NCBI RefSeq assembly: GCF_905475345.1
Contig: NC_066592.1
Coordinates: 7,607,501 to 7,671,500, forward strand
Length of the DNA stretch: 64,000 bases
Reading direction: 5' to 3'
Origin: Vespula vulgaris
Lineage: Eukaryota > Arthropoda > Insecta > Hymenoptera > Vespidae
Within the stretch, counting starts at the first letter, position 1. Every line of letters begins with the position of its first letter. The translations under genes and the position numbers were made by a program. Under the pieces are notes generated by a model. The model had not been told where the DNA came from and made no database searches. It saw only the letters and a program-made list of their open reading frames with translations. Positions 49,740 to 62,634 of this stretch are shown one piece after another.

Positions 49740-52124
49740 AAGAGAGAGAGAGAAAGAGTTATCTGTCTTATAAAAAGGGACAACAAGAAAGGCCCTGAGA
49801 AATCGTTCGTAACCGCGTACATGCGTTACGATCATGCATGCGTGCTCGAAGTCACGCACCGATCATAATCGAGTTCGAGTACATAAATACATACGTACAT
49901 ACATATATACATATATATGTATATATGTATATATAGTTACATGCATACATCGTTAAGAAAGAAACAACTCTTTCGACATGTTATAATACAAATATGTAAT
50001 TCGTTAGAAAGCTGAACGTGACTGACGAAGTGGCTAAAGTAATCAGGAAAAGAAGTAGCTACATAAGTTCTTTTTTCCTTCTGTTTTTCCTTTCTTTTTT
50101 CTTTTTTCTTTTCTTTTTTCTTTTCTTTTTGTATTATTATTGCTACTATTATTACATCGCAGTGATGTAAGTAAGAAATTATCGATACGCGCCATTTCTT
50201 TGATTAGATATATATATATATATAGTATATTTACATATACATACATGCACATATCATATATTTGTTTCGCGTGTGTGTGTCTATGTACGTTTTTTTTTCT
50301 TTTCGTTATGATCTCAGGTTATTATTATAATGTAACACAGAGTAGATTCAAGTAGAAATTTAATTTTTTGGTATTCTTCACTCGTTAATCATTTTTATTA
50401 TTTGTTGAGAGATTTTTCTTATATGGAAAAGAAATAAATTATATAATAAAACAATAATTGCTTTTAATACGTAGTAAAACCGTCTAACTTTAATATTATA
50501 ATATGTAAATAAATAATATTTAAATATATGTGTGTGTATATATATATTTCATTTTCATTTTCATAATTATTTATGCACATGTATATACAAAAAAAAATTG
50601 TAATAATACCAAAATAACTGTTCACAAATTGTTAATAAAATCACGTAATATGTTCACGTAACTTTTTAATCTATCGATCGTTCTGGATCATTATGTTTTC
50701 TTTCATAATAGGATGTTGCTATCGTCGGAGCAATATAATTTGCAAGAATTAACGAAGAAAGAGAAAAAAGAAAAAAAAAGAGCTGTTATTTACTGTTAAT
50801 ATAACTAATATAACGGATTTGAATCGAAAAATAAGTGAATGTTTAAGACCAAAGAGATCTATTAACGGAATTGGGATCTAAATATAAACTATCGATGTAT
50901 TTTTTCTTTTACGACTGTACCATATTCGCACGTTCCTACCCACTTTGAAATAGCTTTTTAATGTTAATGCGTTTAGTTTACGAAAACGTTATTTCCTTTC
51001 AAGTCCGTCGACCGAAACGCGAACGAATAGTATAAACGTTTTAAAGCTTTTACCGTAATTATTGATTACTATACTTTTATTTCATCTTTCATTCTTTATA
51101 CAATACATGTATTTATTTATATATTTGTTTATTCTATTTATTTCATATTTACTAAATTATTAAAAATGTTTATAAATGTATTTTACTTATTAAATAAAAT
51201 ATATACACACACATATATATATATATAAATACACATAGATATATTACATATGAAAATCATATCTCATATCAATCTAACATCTAAGAAAATTACATTAATA
51301 TATAATGTTCGAAAATGTCATTGATCAAAAGTAACAAAGTTAAAAAGAGAAATCATTTCCAACAACAAAGAAAAAAGTCTTATTATAATTTTATTATTAT
51401 AATTTGTGTGATATTAATTTTATTTATAATATCGTAGTAATATATTTATTTTTCTCTTTCTTAATTCTGATTATTTTTCTCTAATTCTTTGTATAAGCAT
51501 AATTTAAAAAAGAATCTTTATTACATCGTATTATTATCCACGTAATAAGTATTAAAAGAAGGAAGTAAAAACAAAGAAAAAGAAATAAATAAAAGAAATG
51601 CATTGGGGTTGAGATCGTATCGGGTCGGGTTAAAATATAAAATACAGGAATTATCATATTAATGCCGTAAACGAATTCAATGCGATATTTTTCTTTTTTC
51701 TTCTATCCATCGTGATATATTATCATACCGAGTTAGTTATAATTAATTCTCTAGCATATGCTTACCGTTACACGTCGGGAGAATTTTTAATTTAACCTTC
51801 TGCATTCAACGAGAACGTGTATCCATTTCGAGGAAACATTATATCTATCTATATTATTATTGATTATTATTATTATTATTATTATTATTGTTATTACTTA
51901 TGATTAAATTGAATTAATGATCATTTAAAAAAAAAAAGAGAGAGAGAAGATACCAAAGTGAAAAAGCGGCAACAACAAATCGAAAATTTGGTTGAATGAT
52001 TATTACTAAAAAAAAAAATTTATAAATCGAAAGAAAAAGATGAAAACATGTAAAAGCATTAATACAACTAAAGAAGAAATTAAAAAAAAAAGGAAATGGT
52101 AAAACTGTTCTATTTTTATTATAA

Positions 52125-52256
52125 AATAATATGAAACTTCCATTATCTGTAAATTTGCATATTTAAATTGTCTCTCTTTCGAACATTTTATTATTCAAAA
52201 TACGTTTTCATTACTATTCAAAAACGTATTTTCTTATAAAACGTTCTATATGTATG

Positions 52257-52308
<52 letters not shown>

Positions 52309-52915
52309 TGTATTATTGATAAAATTAAAACATTACGTTCGTTCCAATCAAATTATTATAAAAATAAAAGAAAAAGAGAATTACTTCATGTTTACGTCTC
52401 ACATTTTACGTCTCACATTTCATCATTCACGTCTTCTATTTTTCATTATTTCATCTGTTTTTCCTACGCGCAAAATTTATGTCGAAATCGATTACGTTTG
52501 TTCGATCAAATGAAACCATATTATTACAAAAGAAAATATAAAGACAAAAAAAGCAGTAAAACCATTATTATAAAAAAATACGGAACTTTCATTATCCGTA
52601 CATTTACATATTTAAATTGTCTCTCATTCGAACATTTTATTATTCAAAATACATTTTCATTATTATTCAAAAACATACTCTCTTTTAAAATTATATATGT
52701 GTGTATATATATACATATATATATATATATAATATTGACAAAATTAATTTCGTGCTTATCAAATAATTATAAAAAAAGAAAACAAAGAAGAAAAAATTAC
52801 TTCATCCAAGTACATAACGTCTCACGTTTCATCATTTACGTCTTTTCCATTAATTCATATGTTAGTGAGTCTACTTTATCTACCTACATACAAAATCGAT
52901 GTCGAAATTGAACAC
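52125..52915. repeat. About 449-bp tandem duplication, two copies
   Basis: gaacattttattattcaaaa lies at 52,181 and 52,630. Both copies share the order: aactt(c/t)cattatc(t/c)gta, the landmark, a TA microsatellite (pure at 52,264-52,302, degenerate at about 52,705-52,732), attgataaaatta-type sequence, acgtctcac(a/g)tttcatcatt, and aaaat(t/c)(t/g)atgtcgaaat. An earlier age is implied by many substitutions and indels. Confidence 0.88.
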
Positions 52916-55900
52916 GTAAGTAACTAAGTACTTACGTCGGAGGAAACGAATCGCCATGACACATAGTAACTGCAGATGCGTTACTAAATCATCCAGCGTA
53001 AATATCCGTAAAGTTGCTCGTTGTAAAATCGGCACTGTACGTTCTTCTTGTTTTCCTTAACGAAACGATAGTTCGTTAAAAAAAAAAGAAGGGAGAAAGA
53101 AAAAAGAAGAAAAAAAGATAAAAAAAAAAAAAAGAGAACGATGAACCAAAACACAAAACAAACGTGAAAAGAATTGAAAGAAAAATAGAAAAATGAAGAA
53201 ATGAAAATTAAAAACAAAGAGAAAAGACAGACAGAAAGAGAGAGAGAGAGAGAGAGAAAGAGAAGAAAAGAGATAACGATCGATCGAAATCTCGAAATTT
53301 TGATATCGAGCAAACCATGTAAATCATTGAAAATTGCCTTAAAGTTACTCGTAAGAAAAGTGTCGATGTTTTTATTGGATAAGGAAATTCATGGATTGGC
53401 AACGTGCATCGGTCTTATTATTTATATCCAACGAGACAAGAACGAGCACTTGCTCGTGAAACGGAAGCTTATTGATTCGCCTTCGTCCTACGCTTATCGT
53501 CTACGACGTAAAAGAAAACGCGTTACGCATTCAACCTTCCCCCTTCACTCCTTTACCCCTTTCAATCACCCTGCTCCACTCCACACATACACACCCACCC
53601 ATCTCTTACCCCCATTTTTTTTTTTATTCTTTCTATTTCTTTCTTCCTTTTTTTTTTTAATCTCCTTTAATCCTCTTCTGTCTCCTTACGAGATAATATC
53701 TTTTGTATTGCGACAAGTAATTTTATATAACGACGTTAAATTGCAATTCGATGTGGTTTTAATTCTTTAGAAAAAATAAAAAAAGAAAAGAAGAATAAAG
53801 GAAGAAAAATATTATGAAAAAAAGATTCAACCCATCCTGTTTTATATTTTTTTGTAGTATTAAAACTTGTTATTCTTTTCTTTTATTTTGTATTTTGTAT
53901 TTTTGTTTTTACTTTATTCTTAATTCTCTTTGTATAGTCATTCAATTAAGATAATGGCAGCTTAACGGGGTAATTATTTTATTGCGAATATTTCTTTCGT
54001 TTCTTTTGTGTTTCTTTCTCTTTTTCTTTCTTTTTAATCTCATCTCGTCAATGTGTCACGTTGTCGATTGAATTAAATAATCTTCTTCAAGACCTACCTC
54101 TTACCTTCATTTTTTCTTTTTTTCTTCTTTTTCTTTCTTCAATAACTTTTTCCATTTGGAATAATATGGCGTAAAGGATATTAATTGCGACAGCGAAGTT
54201 ATGCAATTAATTATATAGTTTTAAATTAAGAAAAAAAAGAAATAAATAAAAAGGAAAGAAAAGAAAAGGAAAAGAAGATGAAATCTAAAAAACTTGAATT
54301 CATCTTATCTTATACCGATTGTAGTACTGAATTATTATTTTTTTGTTTCTTTTATTTGTTTTCTTATCTTTCTAAATTCTTAAAACCGTAGAATGAACAA
54401 AAGGATGACATTGGCAAGTTCATTCGGCCATTTTTCTTTTTGTACTCATTTTTTTTTTTTTGTATACAATAATAATACCATCCTGCTACATGATATCAAA
54501 TGATCGCAATGATTGCGAACTAATATATGTTATTAGCTCGCTTTTTTCTTTTCCAACTTATTCAAGAACTAATCTCAGTTTTCATCAATCACGTACATTT
54601 CTTTTTTTCTTTTCACAATGAAATCAAATCAACTTGATATATTAGCATGCCTATTTTGAAAATAAAACTTGAAGATTAAGACAAATCACGTACGCCGTAT
54701 TAAATTAGCTGCTATTGTGTTAAGATTGTGGGTTAAGGTTGCGGGCGAAAGGCAAGGAAAAAAAAGGGCATGCAATTTGCAATTCCTATGGTGTGAAGGA
54801 AACCGCAAAAAAAAAGAATTATAAAGAAAAAAAACAACAACAAAAAACTACCTTAACGAGTTACATATACCTTAAAAAGTTAAATTAAAAAAAGAATCGG
54901 TTTTTTTTCTTTTGATTTTGATTTTCTTTTGATACCCGTTTGATAATTTTATACTTTAAAAATATTCTCGAAAAATTTGAAAGATTGTCCAATTCTAGAC
55001 ATAATATTTATCTTAAATTTTAAATACTATTTATAATACGATTATTTTCTCATATCATTATCTTAGTCTTCTTTGTTATACGAACATTTTTTTTCGAGAG
55101 ATATAATTATCCTTTTCTTTACTTCTTTGAGATCATTAAGAGACAACTGAAATCTTTTAATTGTTAATTCAATCAATCGATATTTTCGTTATTCAATGAA
55201 AACATTAAAAATCAACGTCGTAAAGGATTAGTTTTTTGTCATGTTTCTTTTTTTAATGTACTTTAAGAGCTTCTCATTTTTTTCTTTTTTCTTATTTTTA
55301 ACAATAGAACTCTGTTTAGATTCGACATCGATAATTCCAAGAAGATAACTTATTAAAATTTTTCGGTTGAAAAATATTCCCGGAAGTACATACATTTAAT
55401 AATGTTTTATTAATAAAGTAAATCACACGCAAAAAAAAGCATCATAAAAATTATCCTTTTCTCTTTTTTGTAAGCATCAAGGTGTATATAATCTCTTAAT
55501 GACTGTTATCTCTCGTTTGATTGAACTTTTATTTTCTATAAAAAAAAATCTAAGCGATGCACGATAAAAAAAGAATGTAAAAGTCATTTCTAGAATTATC
55601 GATTCGATAATATTTATTTTTAAAAAATCGTTTGAAAAAAGAAAATTTCAAAATGCAAATCACCGTAACAGAAAAGTATTTAAGTAGGTTTATAAGTTCT
55701 TGATTAAACTCTATTCTGTATTTAGAAAAAAAGAGAAAGAAGGAAAATTCTTTTTTATAAAATAGTCTGTTTTAACGTAATTACGACATAGTAATTTATA
55801 CTACTTTCTCTAATTTTCTTTTCCAACGAACGAACGAATGAACGATTATTCTCGTCGTGGTGCAGCTTTAATTACAAGACACATAACTTGGCTGAGAATC

Positions 55901-57065
55901 GATCGATCGGCCATAATAAAAAGTTCTTAGTAACACTCCGTAGGATTTCCACTTTCGAATAGTAAAGTATACGGTCTTAATATTACGAAATTAATTAATT
56001 AATTAGATAATTAATTAATTAATTATTTAATTAACAATCGTAATTTTCTATCTGAGATGAACTTTGTTTAATCCCTTAAATTCTCGAACGAAGTAAGCAA
56101 ATTGTGCATGAATTCGCGTTTAATGATGATCAATTGAATTCAATTTTCTACGAGAACGATTCTAATCGAATTTTATCTTGTAAATCGAATTTTTATCTTA
56201 TTCATTAATTCGTAGAAATTGTTTTATACGTACGAATATATGTACATTTCATATATCAATGTGTATAGATTAATATTGTACATATATAGGTATTATTAAA
56301 AAAGTTATGACGAATCAACATCGACGAATGCAATCAAAAAATACGTGATTTAATTTGATAAAATGAAATTGACTCTACCGTACGATCTTCTATGGCTTGA
56401 TCGAAAGAAAAAAAAAAAAAAAGAAAAAAGTATTTATGTCATATTACTGTTACATCGAAACCATTCAATTTTCATTTTCCTTTTTTTTATTTCGCAGATA
56501 TTTTATAGGGATTGATTTAAATGGAACATGTGTATGTCAAATAAAAATAAGAGTAAAAATAAATAAATAAACAATATGTATGTATGTGTATAATATATAT
56601 ACATACTCTTTTCATATAGTTTATTTATTCTTTTTTATTATAGTATAACAAGTAAAATTTTTATCGATACGTATATACATATACACATACCTATATATAC
56701 ATATAAAAATTTTATTCATTGTTATCGTCGATATTTTATTATTTTATTATTCTCGCATGCTCCAAACAATTGGAATACATTGAAATGAAAAATTAAAATA
56801 AAATGAAAAAAATAGAAAAGCAAAAGTTTAAATCGAAAAAGTATCCAGAGGATCTTGTTAATTCGAATCGAAATTGATTCGATTCGAATGAAATTGAAAC
56901 TGGGTGAATTCGACCCTTCAATAAAATCGCACTCTCGGTTCTGATAAGGAATATAATTATCAAAAAAGAAATTAAATAAAATAAAATAATAAAGAAGAAA
57001 TAATAAAATTTCATTTACAAGAACGTCGCATATCGATGATACGAAACTGACCAAATAAATATCGT

Positions 57066-57073
57066 TGACGTCA
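57066..57073. promoter_or_regulatory. Palindromic CRE (TGACGTCA)
   Basis: Perfect TGACGTCA followed by T, the second palindromic CRE within intron 1 and the third in the window. Confidence 0.35.
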
Positions 57074-57369
57074 TAAATAATGGATTAGTTTAATTAGAAA
57101 TAGTCTTTCATAAATAGAAGTAAACCGAGCACCTGTTTTACTTGGATGCACAAAGAACTTCTTAGTCGTTTTAATCGAGGGAAACATCTCCACGGTAATC
57201 AATTCCTCTCTTCTTAAATATGTACATAAATACATACACACATATATACATACATACATGTATATATACATATATAGTATCTATGTATTAAATATATACA
57301 AGTATTACACCTATGTGCGTTTATGCGATTTCGAAAGTCTCGTGCTGCACGAATAGATTACTCATAGTA

Positions 57370-57385
57370 ATGGCAAATTGCCAAT
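57370..57385. promoter_or_regulatory. NFI-like palindrome (TGGC-N5-GCCAA)
   Basis: ATGGCAAATTGCCAAT matches the NFI consensus TTGGC-N5-GCCAA except for the first T. It is about 300 bp from the nearby CRE and 2.9 kb upstream of exon 2. Confidence 0.25.
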
Positions 57386-57769
57386 CGTTTACCTATTTTT
57401 ATCTTCGTAACACACATCTCTTAAAGATTTTCGAGTTCTCATTCGTCCTTCCACGCATAAAAATGTAAACTTATTCCGTTTCGATTAGCTTGGCGAATAC
57501 TTTTTAATGTTTTCGTATTTTAATATTCTTTCCTTCCTATTTACCTGTTATTCGAGTCGGTAATAACGAAATCTATAATTCACTTTATCTTTTTTCTTAC
57601 CGACTGCGATAACTGTTTTATACAGGATATTAAATATTAATATAAGTATTAAATAAATAATACTGTATTAATATATTTTTTTGTTATTATAAATGTTTAC
57701 TATTTTATATCGAAATAATGAAAGAATATATCTTATATAAAAATAAATCGTATATTTTGATATTGTTCT

Positions 57770-58344
57770 ATCGACAAAATCTTTAGTATTTTATATCCAA
57801 ATGGATAACAATATAGGGTAATTTTTATAGAAAATTGTTAATACTTTATATCTGAATAAAAATAACACAGATAGAATTTTATTTAATGGAATATTTTCTA
57901 GTATTTTATATTTAAATGAACAATACTAATAGAGTTCCGACATCACTTGTATTCACCAATCTAATAATTTCGAAAGGAACAGTCCATTTCCTTTTTTTTT
58001 TTCTTTTTTATTACTAATTTTCGTGTTCTAATTGTTACACGTAACACATATAATTATACTTCTTTGAATTGATTATTACAGTATTGTAAAAATTTCAATA
58101 GAGTTATCAAACAATTACTAGAGAAAATGCAACGTTACAGATAATATGCGTATGTACATATATGTGCGTGCGTTTACGTGTGTACGAATATATAAAGTTA
58201 ATAAATAACTAATAGTATAGAGTATTCTTTATTGAAAACGGAGTATTTTATATATAAATAAAAATAAAGCTATAGAAAGAATTTCGTTCAGTGAAATATT
58301 TTTTAGTGTTTCACGTGTAAATAAACAATACTAGTTTTTTTTTC

Positions 58345-58394
<50 letters not shown>

Positions 58395-58480
58395 TTGAAA
58401 ATTCCAATATCACTTATATTGGGCCAAACCGATATAAAGTGACAAAGGGAGAGTTAAATATTTTTTTTATATCCCTCTAT
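57770..58480. repeat. About 405-bp degenerate tandem duplication
   Basis: tagaattttatttaatggaa near 57,872 corresponds to agaatttcgttcagtgaaa near 58,278. Both copies share (g/a)gtattttatat-type segments, a(a/t)gaacaatacta and a cc(g/a)a(c/t)atcactt(g/a)tatt block. The second copy is split by a (TA)n run at about 58,350-58,388. Confidence 0.75.
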
Positions 58481-60271
58481 TTTGATGTGTTCTAATTGAT
58501 ACGTACAATACATACAATTAACTATCGCAATTGATTGGAAAGTTTACTATGTTACAGCCGGTACACGTGCGAGTATAAAAAGATAGATATTGTATTCAAA
58601 TAGATCTAACGTGTGTTACCTTTCATAGTATTGCATTTTAAGCGAACCTGTGTGTAACAATTTTTTTCGTAAGAAAATTCATGCGACTATTAATTCTAAT
58701 TTGATACGCACTTTGAATCTATCGTGAGTTTTTTCTCAATTACGGTTGAAATTTTTAATAAGTTCTTTATACGCCATCATATTCTATTTCTATCGTATTA
58801 CGAAGATCCTGTTTAGAGCAGAAGAAATAGAGCAGTTGAAATTAGAATGATAAATTAGAAGATTTTCCATGTTTTCGTTAAAAGGATTGATTTGGCGGAA
58901 GCGAAAGAAAAAAAATGACGGATTATCTTTCGACAATCGTAAATTTTCCCTGACACATTCAACGCGGCAAACAAAAGCACGATGGCGAAAAGAGGGTAGG
59001 AGTGCGAGTAGGAATTGTGATGATGGGTGAGATGGGTGTTGGAGAATACATTCGCGATAAACGCTTTTCACTTCCTACCGGAAGATAATTAATCTATCGA
59101 AAGAAACGTTTTCGTAGCTTTCGTTCGTTTAACTTTAAAAAAGTAGGATAAAGAAAAGAAAAGAAAACGGAAAAGAAGAAATAAAAAACTTGAAAAGTGA
59201 TATCTTTGTTTGCGATATTTATCCGACGAAAACATGTAACAAAAAACGGTAATGAGAAAAAATATTATTATCTGATATTATTTTATTTATTTTTCTTTTT
59301 CATTTATTCGCAGTAATTTCACTCGTAAAATATAGAAAACAATTATATTGGATACGTATGACCGAACTTATAATAATATCATTTTATTAAGAAATGATTT
59401 AGATGTTTTATTCTACATTATTTAAAAAAAAAAAGAGAGAGAGAGAGAGAGGGAAAAAGAAGGAAAAGAAAAAATAAAAAAAGTTACAAAGTTGAATTAT
59501 TTACAAAAAAAAAAAAGAGAAAGAAAGAAAGAAAGTAGCATCAGAAATACTGATAATTTGTTTGATAATTGTTTAAAGCATGCTTTTTCTGTTTCTTCTC
59601 GTCTTCCCTATCCCAGCCCGCTCGTTTTATTTTGTAAATCGATTGTTTTTTGCGTGGTAATGATTTAAAAAAACCCGCACGCTTTTTGACGCCTATGCCT
59701 TTTTGTGTTTTTGAAATGTTTACTGTTATTTTTGACTTTTTGTTTTCTTTTTATTTATTTATATTTCGACCGCTTTCTCGCTTTAGAGAACGATACTTAT
59801 GCAATGTTCTTCACATGATTTGTGAAAAAATTCTTCTTCCCATAATTATCATTATCGATATTATAGTTGTTATTAATAAAAATAAAATATATATATATGT
59901 ATTTTATATATACATATATATTATGTTATTATTATAAATTATTTTTGTCATCGTTTGATATATCGTATATGGATAAATAAAAAAAAAAAAAAAAGTAGAG
60001 AAGAGATCGATACTCCGAACAAAATATAGTTTTCCATCCTTACTTTTTTTCTTTTTCTTATTTTTCTTATTTAAATCTTTTTATTAGATTTTATTATATT
60101 TTTATATTCCTTTTAGTCTTTCTTTTCTTTAGATTATCCTTTCTTTTATATCCCTTTCTTTTTTCTCAATTTTGTTCAATCATTTTTAATTTTATCATTT
60201 TTTAAGCTCCACTGCATGTAGACTGCATGTATTCTTATTGGCCTTGTTTTGGATTGTTTGTTACACATCAG

Positions 60272-60340
60272 GTCCAGGCGAATGTCCCAGGATGTCACAC
60301 ATTCGAGATCAACGGAGAGTCTTATAGGGACTTACACCAG
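60272..60340 (+). CDS. Exon 2 (69 nt, frame-neutral) of the RRxS-rich protein
   Basis: The acceptor is a T/G-rich tract ending ACACATCAG|G and the donor is CCAG|GTACGT. The exon enters and leaves in phase 2, completing Arg250, encoding residues 251-272 and starting Arg273. It includes SRRMSQDVTHSRSTESLIG, which has a seventh RRxS motif (Ser255) and a Ser/Thr-rich run. An alternative acceptor 5 bp further on would break the frame, which supports this one. Because its length is a multiple of three and both flanks are in phase 2, skipping it would join exon 1 directly to exon 3 in frame. Its only internal ATG (Met254) is in frame, with a weak start context. Confidence 0.8.
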
Positions 60341-61680
60341 GTACGTATGTAACATCGTAACAAAAGCTTTCATCGATGCACAGTGTTTCGTGTAAATGGA
60401 TGTTCGTAACCGAGAAAAATAAAAGCATAACAATTCGTTCGTTTATTTATTTATTTATTTACTTATTTTTATAATTAATTACGTGTTACGTAATTCCCAA
60501 AACATGAAAAAAGTTACGTTTACTTATTGTATTAAAAATAAAATAAAATAAAATAAAATAAAATAAAAATGGAAGAAAAATATTAAAATGAAATTATCAG
60601 AACGCCAAAAAAAAATGGAAATTCGAACGAATAAATTTGACATTGAATTAACAAAGTTTATATAAAAAAAAATAATTAAAAAAAAATCGTATTGACATTA
60701 TATTCTATAAAATTATATTAAAGATATGTTCAATAAAATTATATTGGAAAAAAAATGCATTGATTTTTGCATTAAACTTTACTCTTCAGTTTAAACAACA
60801 GATTGATATATTTAATAAAAATTATAGATAAATAATATTATCAATTATTTACTTCGTTACTGTCGTTACTAATATTTCAGGATCTAAGATCTTTTTAAAT
60901 TTTAGACTTGAAATTTTTTATGTGTGTCCATTGAGCGAAACACTGTGCTGTGCCACTGTTCGAAAACGAAATGATTTCTTTTTTTTTCTCTCTCTTTTTC
61001 TTATTAGTACAAAAATTGTGAAAAAATTCTTTTTAATTCCACGCTAGTCTTTAATGGTAACTTTAATTTTTACTAATTATCATTTATATATTGTAAAACA
61101 ATAAAAGATTGAAATACAACAAATTTTAAATCAATAAGAAATTTCTAATACTCAATGAGAATAAATCATACGATCGATTATCGATCGCGTTCATTTTTAA
61201 ATTGAGATTTTGTGTTAATAAATTAAAAAATTCTTTCTTAAATCTCTTTTATCTTTGGAATTATTTTTTTTTTTTTTTTTTTATATACGACGGCATTTAT
61301 ACACACGCGTATGCACGTTTCCCGCTCAACGCAACACAACACACACATATATAGAGAAAGAGTCATACAAATACACGCATTTGCATATATATATATAGCA
61401 TATAAAGAATAGTGCATGCTATGCTGCATCTATATGTTAGATTTATAGCTAGATATTCGTTGTCGTTTATGTATCTAATGTTTTCTACGTAGAAAATAAA
61501 AAAAGAAAAATATGAATAATAAAGAAAAAAAAAAAAATAGACGAACTTTTTAGATCAGTCATTTAAATATTTCAACGTTCGACGATATGGGGCAATATAT
61601 TTGTGTTAATGTTTGAAATTCTATAATAATTAAAATGATTATTCTTCTGTCTAATCTATTTATCGTTGGAATCTTTACAG
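60341..61680 (+). other. Intron 2, 1,340 bp
   Basis: GT at 60,341 and AG at 61,679-61,680, preceded by a ttatcgttggaatctttac acceptor tract. AT-rich, containing an (AAAAT)n repeat and T runs. No exon-like sequence seen. Confidence 0.8.
60540..60569. repeat. (AAAAT)n pentanucleotide repeat
   Basis: Six near-perfect AAAAT units inside intron 2. Confidence 0.9.
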
Positions 61681-61787
61681 GAGTAAAAGCCGTAGCGTGG
61701 ATCACGGATTCACAGCACCATTTGATTTGGATACTTTGAGGAACAAGGTCGAAGGAAGATTCGAATCCGTCGACAAGCTATCGAAAG
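61681..61787 (+). CDS. Exon 3 (107 nt) of the RRxS-rich protein
   Basis: Acceptor TTTACAG|G and strong donor AAAG|GTGAGA. The first base completes Arg273 and the exon encodes residues 274-308, leaving one base (phase 1). The translation contains SKSRSVDHGF and PFDLDTLRNKVEGRFESVDK, a regular mix of charged and hydrophobic residues that looks structured and conserved, unlike the disordered exon 1. All three exons are open in one joined frame, with codon use unlike the surrounding introns. The gene continues beyond the right edge, so domains that would identify it may lie outside the window. I do not recognise the family. Confidence 0.85.
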
Positions 61788-62339
61788 GTGAGACTTTGAT
61801 TCTAATTAATATCGATCAATGTATCAATCGATCAATCTTAAATCAAATCGATCTACAAAATTACGAATAATATTTTTATTCGATCATTAATTCAATTCAT
61901 AAGTCATATTATTATTATACTAATTTTATATGACTTGAACAATAATTAAATATCTATAAGAAAAATCTGTATATTTATTAGGTCGAACGGTGTTAAAACT
62001 TGAGAATTAAATCGAAAATTTCGAAATATATGATCGTGGACATATTTAACTAGTAATCAAATTAACCTACATTAAAAAGTCTCTGTTAAAAGGCGGAAGC
62101 ATGAACATAGGATTAGAAGGTAGCAAATGAAAAATGAATTAGAGGTTGCCCTTGTAACGAGATATCAAGACTAAAACGAAGGTCTCGAGATCATGGCTAT
62201 TTAACGACTATGCAACCTTACAAATCCGACGAATTACATTGACTTACTTTCTTAAAGTGGCACGGACGCCATGTTCCTTTCTATCGGGACATCGCGATTA
62301 TTCCATTCGATTAAAGGATTTGTATATATGTGTGTGTGT

Positions 62340-62575
62340 ATGTGTCATTATATCCACGCCCCTATATTCACACGATTTTTATTTTCATATAATTATATTA
62401 ATTCTACCACGTAAAAACACAGGAATGCGTAAGTATGTAAGTACAACACGTATATTTATATGTCGTTATATCCACACCCGTATATTCATATGATTTTTAT
62501 TTTCGTATAATTATATTATTTCTACCACGTAAAAACGCGTTGGAATGCTTTAGTATGTAAGTGCAACACGTGTGT
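62340..62575. repeat. 118-bp tandem duplication, two copies
   Basis: ttatatccac lies at 62,348 and 62,466. Both copies share tatattca(c/t)a(c/t)gatttttatttt, tataattatatta, tctaccacgtaaaaac and aagtatgtaagt. Divergence looks low to moderate. Confidence 0.9.
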
Positions 62576-62584
62576 GTATATATG

Positions 62585-62586
<2 letters not shown>

Positions 62587-62632
<46 letters not shown>
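62587..62632. repeat. (TA)n microsatellite
   Basis: Near-perfect TA run of about 22 units in intron 3. Confidence 0.95.

Positions 62633-62634
<2 letters not shown>

Larger units (their letters stand above)
21325..60271 (+). other. Intron 1, about 38.9 kb
   Basis: Bounded by GT at 21,325 and AG at 60,270-60,271. The frame is preserved across the junction (AG + G gives Arg250). The intron is AT-rich and filled with microsatellites and decayed local duplications, annotated separately. No nested gene is supported. Less AT-rich, non-repetitive patches that could hold enhancers or alternative first exons lie at about 26,760-26,910, 27,640-27,780, 29,010-29,110, 33,730-33,840, 40,260-40,510, 41,210-41,520, 46,090-46,270, 49,560-49,870, 53,280-53,560 and 58,880-59,080. 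The rest shows only A/T runs and simple repeats. Confidence 0.8.

Noticed and set aside
53201..53770. 189-codon plus-strand frame with a complex middle part
   Set aside because: It starts in a GA repeat and ends in poly(T). The middle 80 residues look less simple, but no splice signals or recognisable family support it.
58790..59071. 93-codon minus-strand frame
   Set aside because: Moderately complex but without promoter, splice or family evidence.
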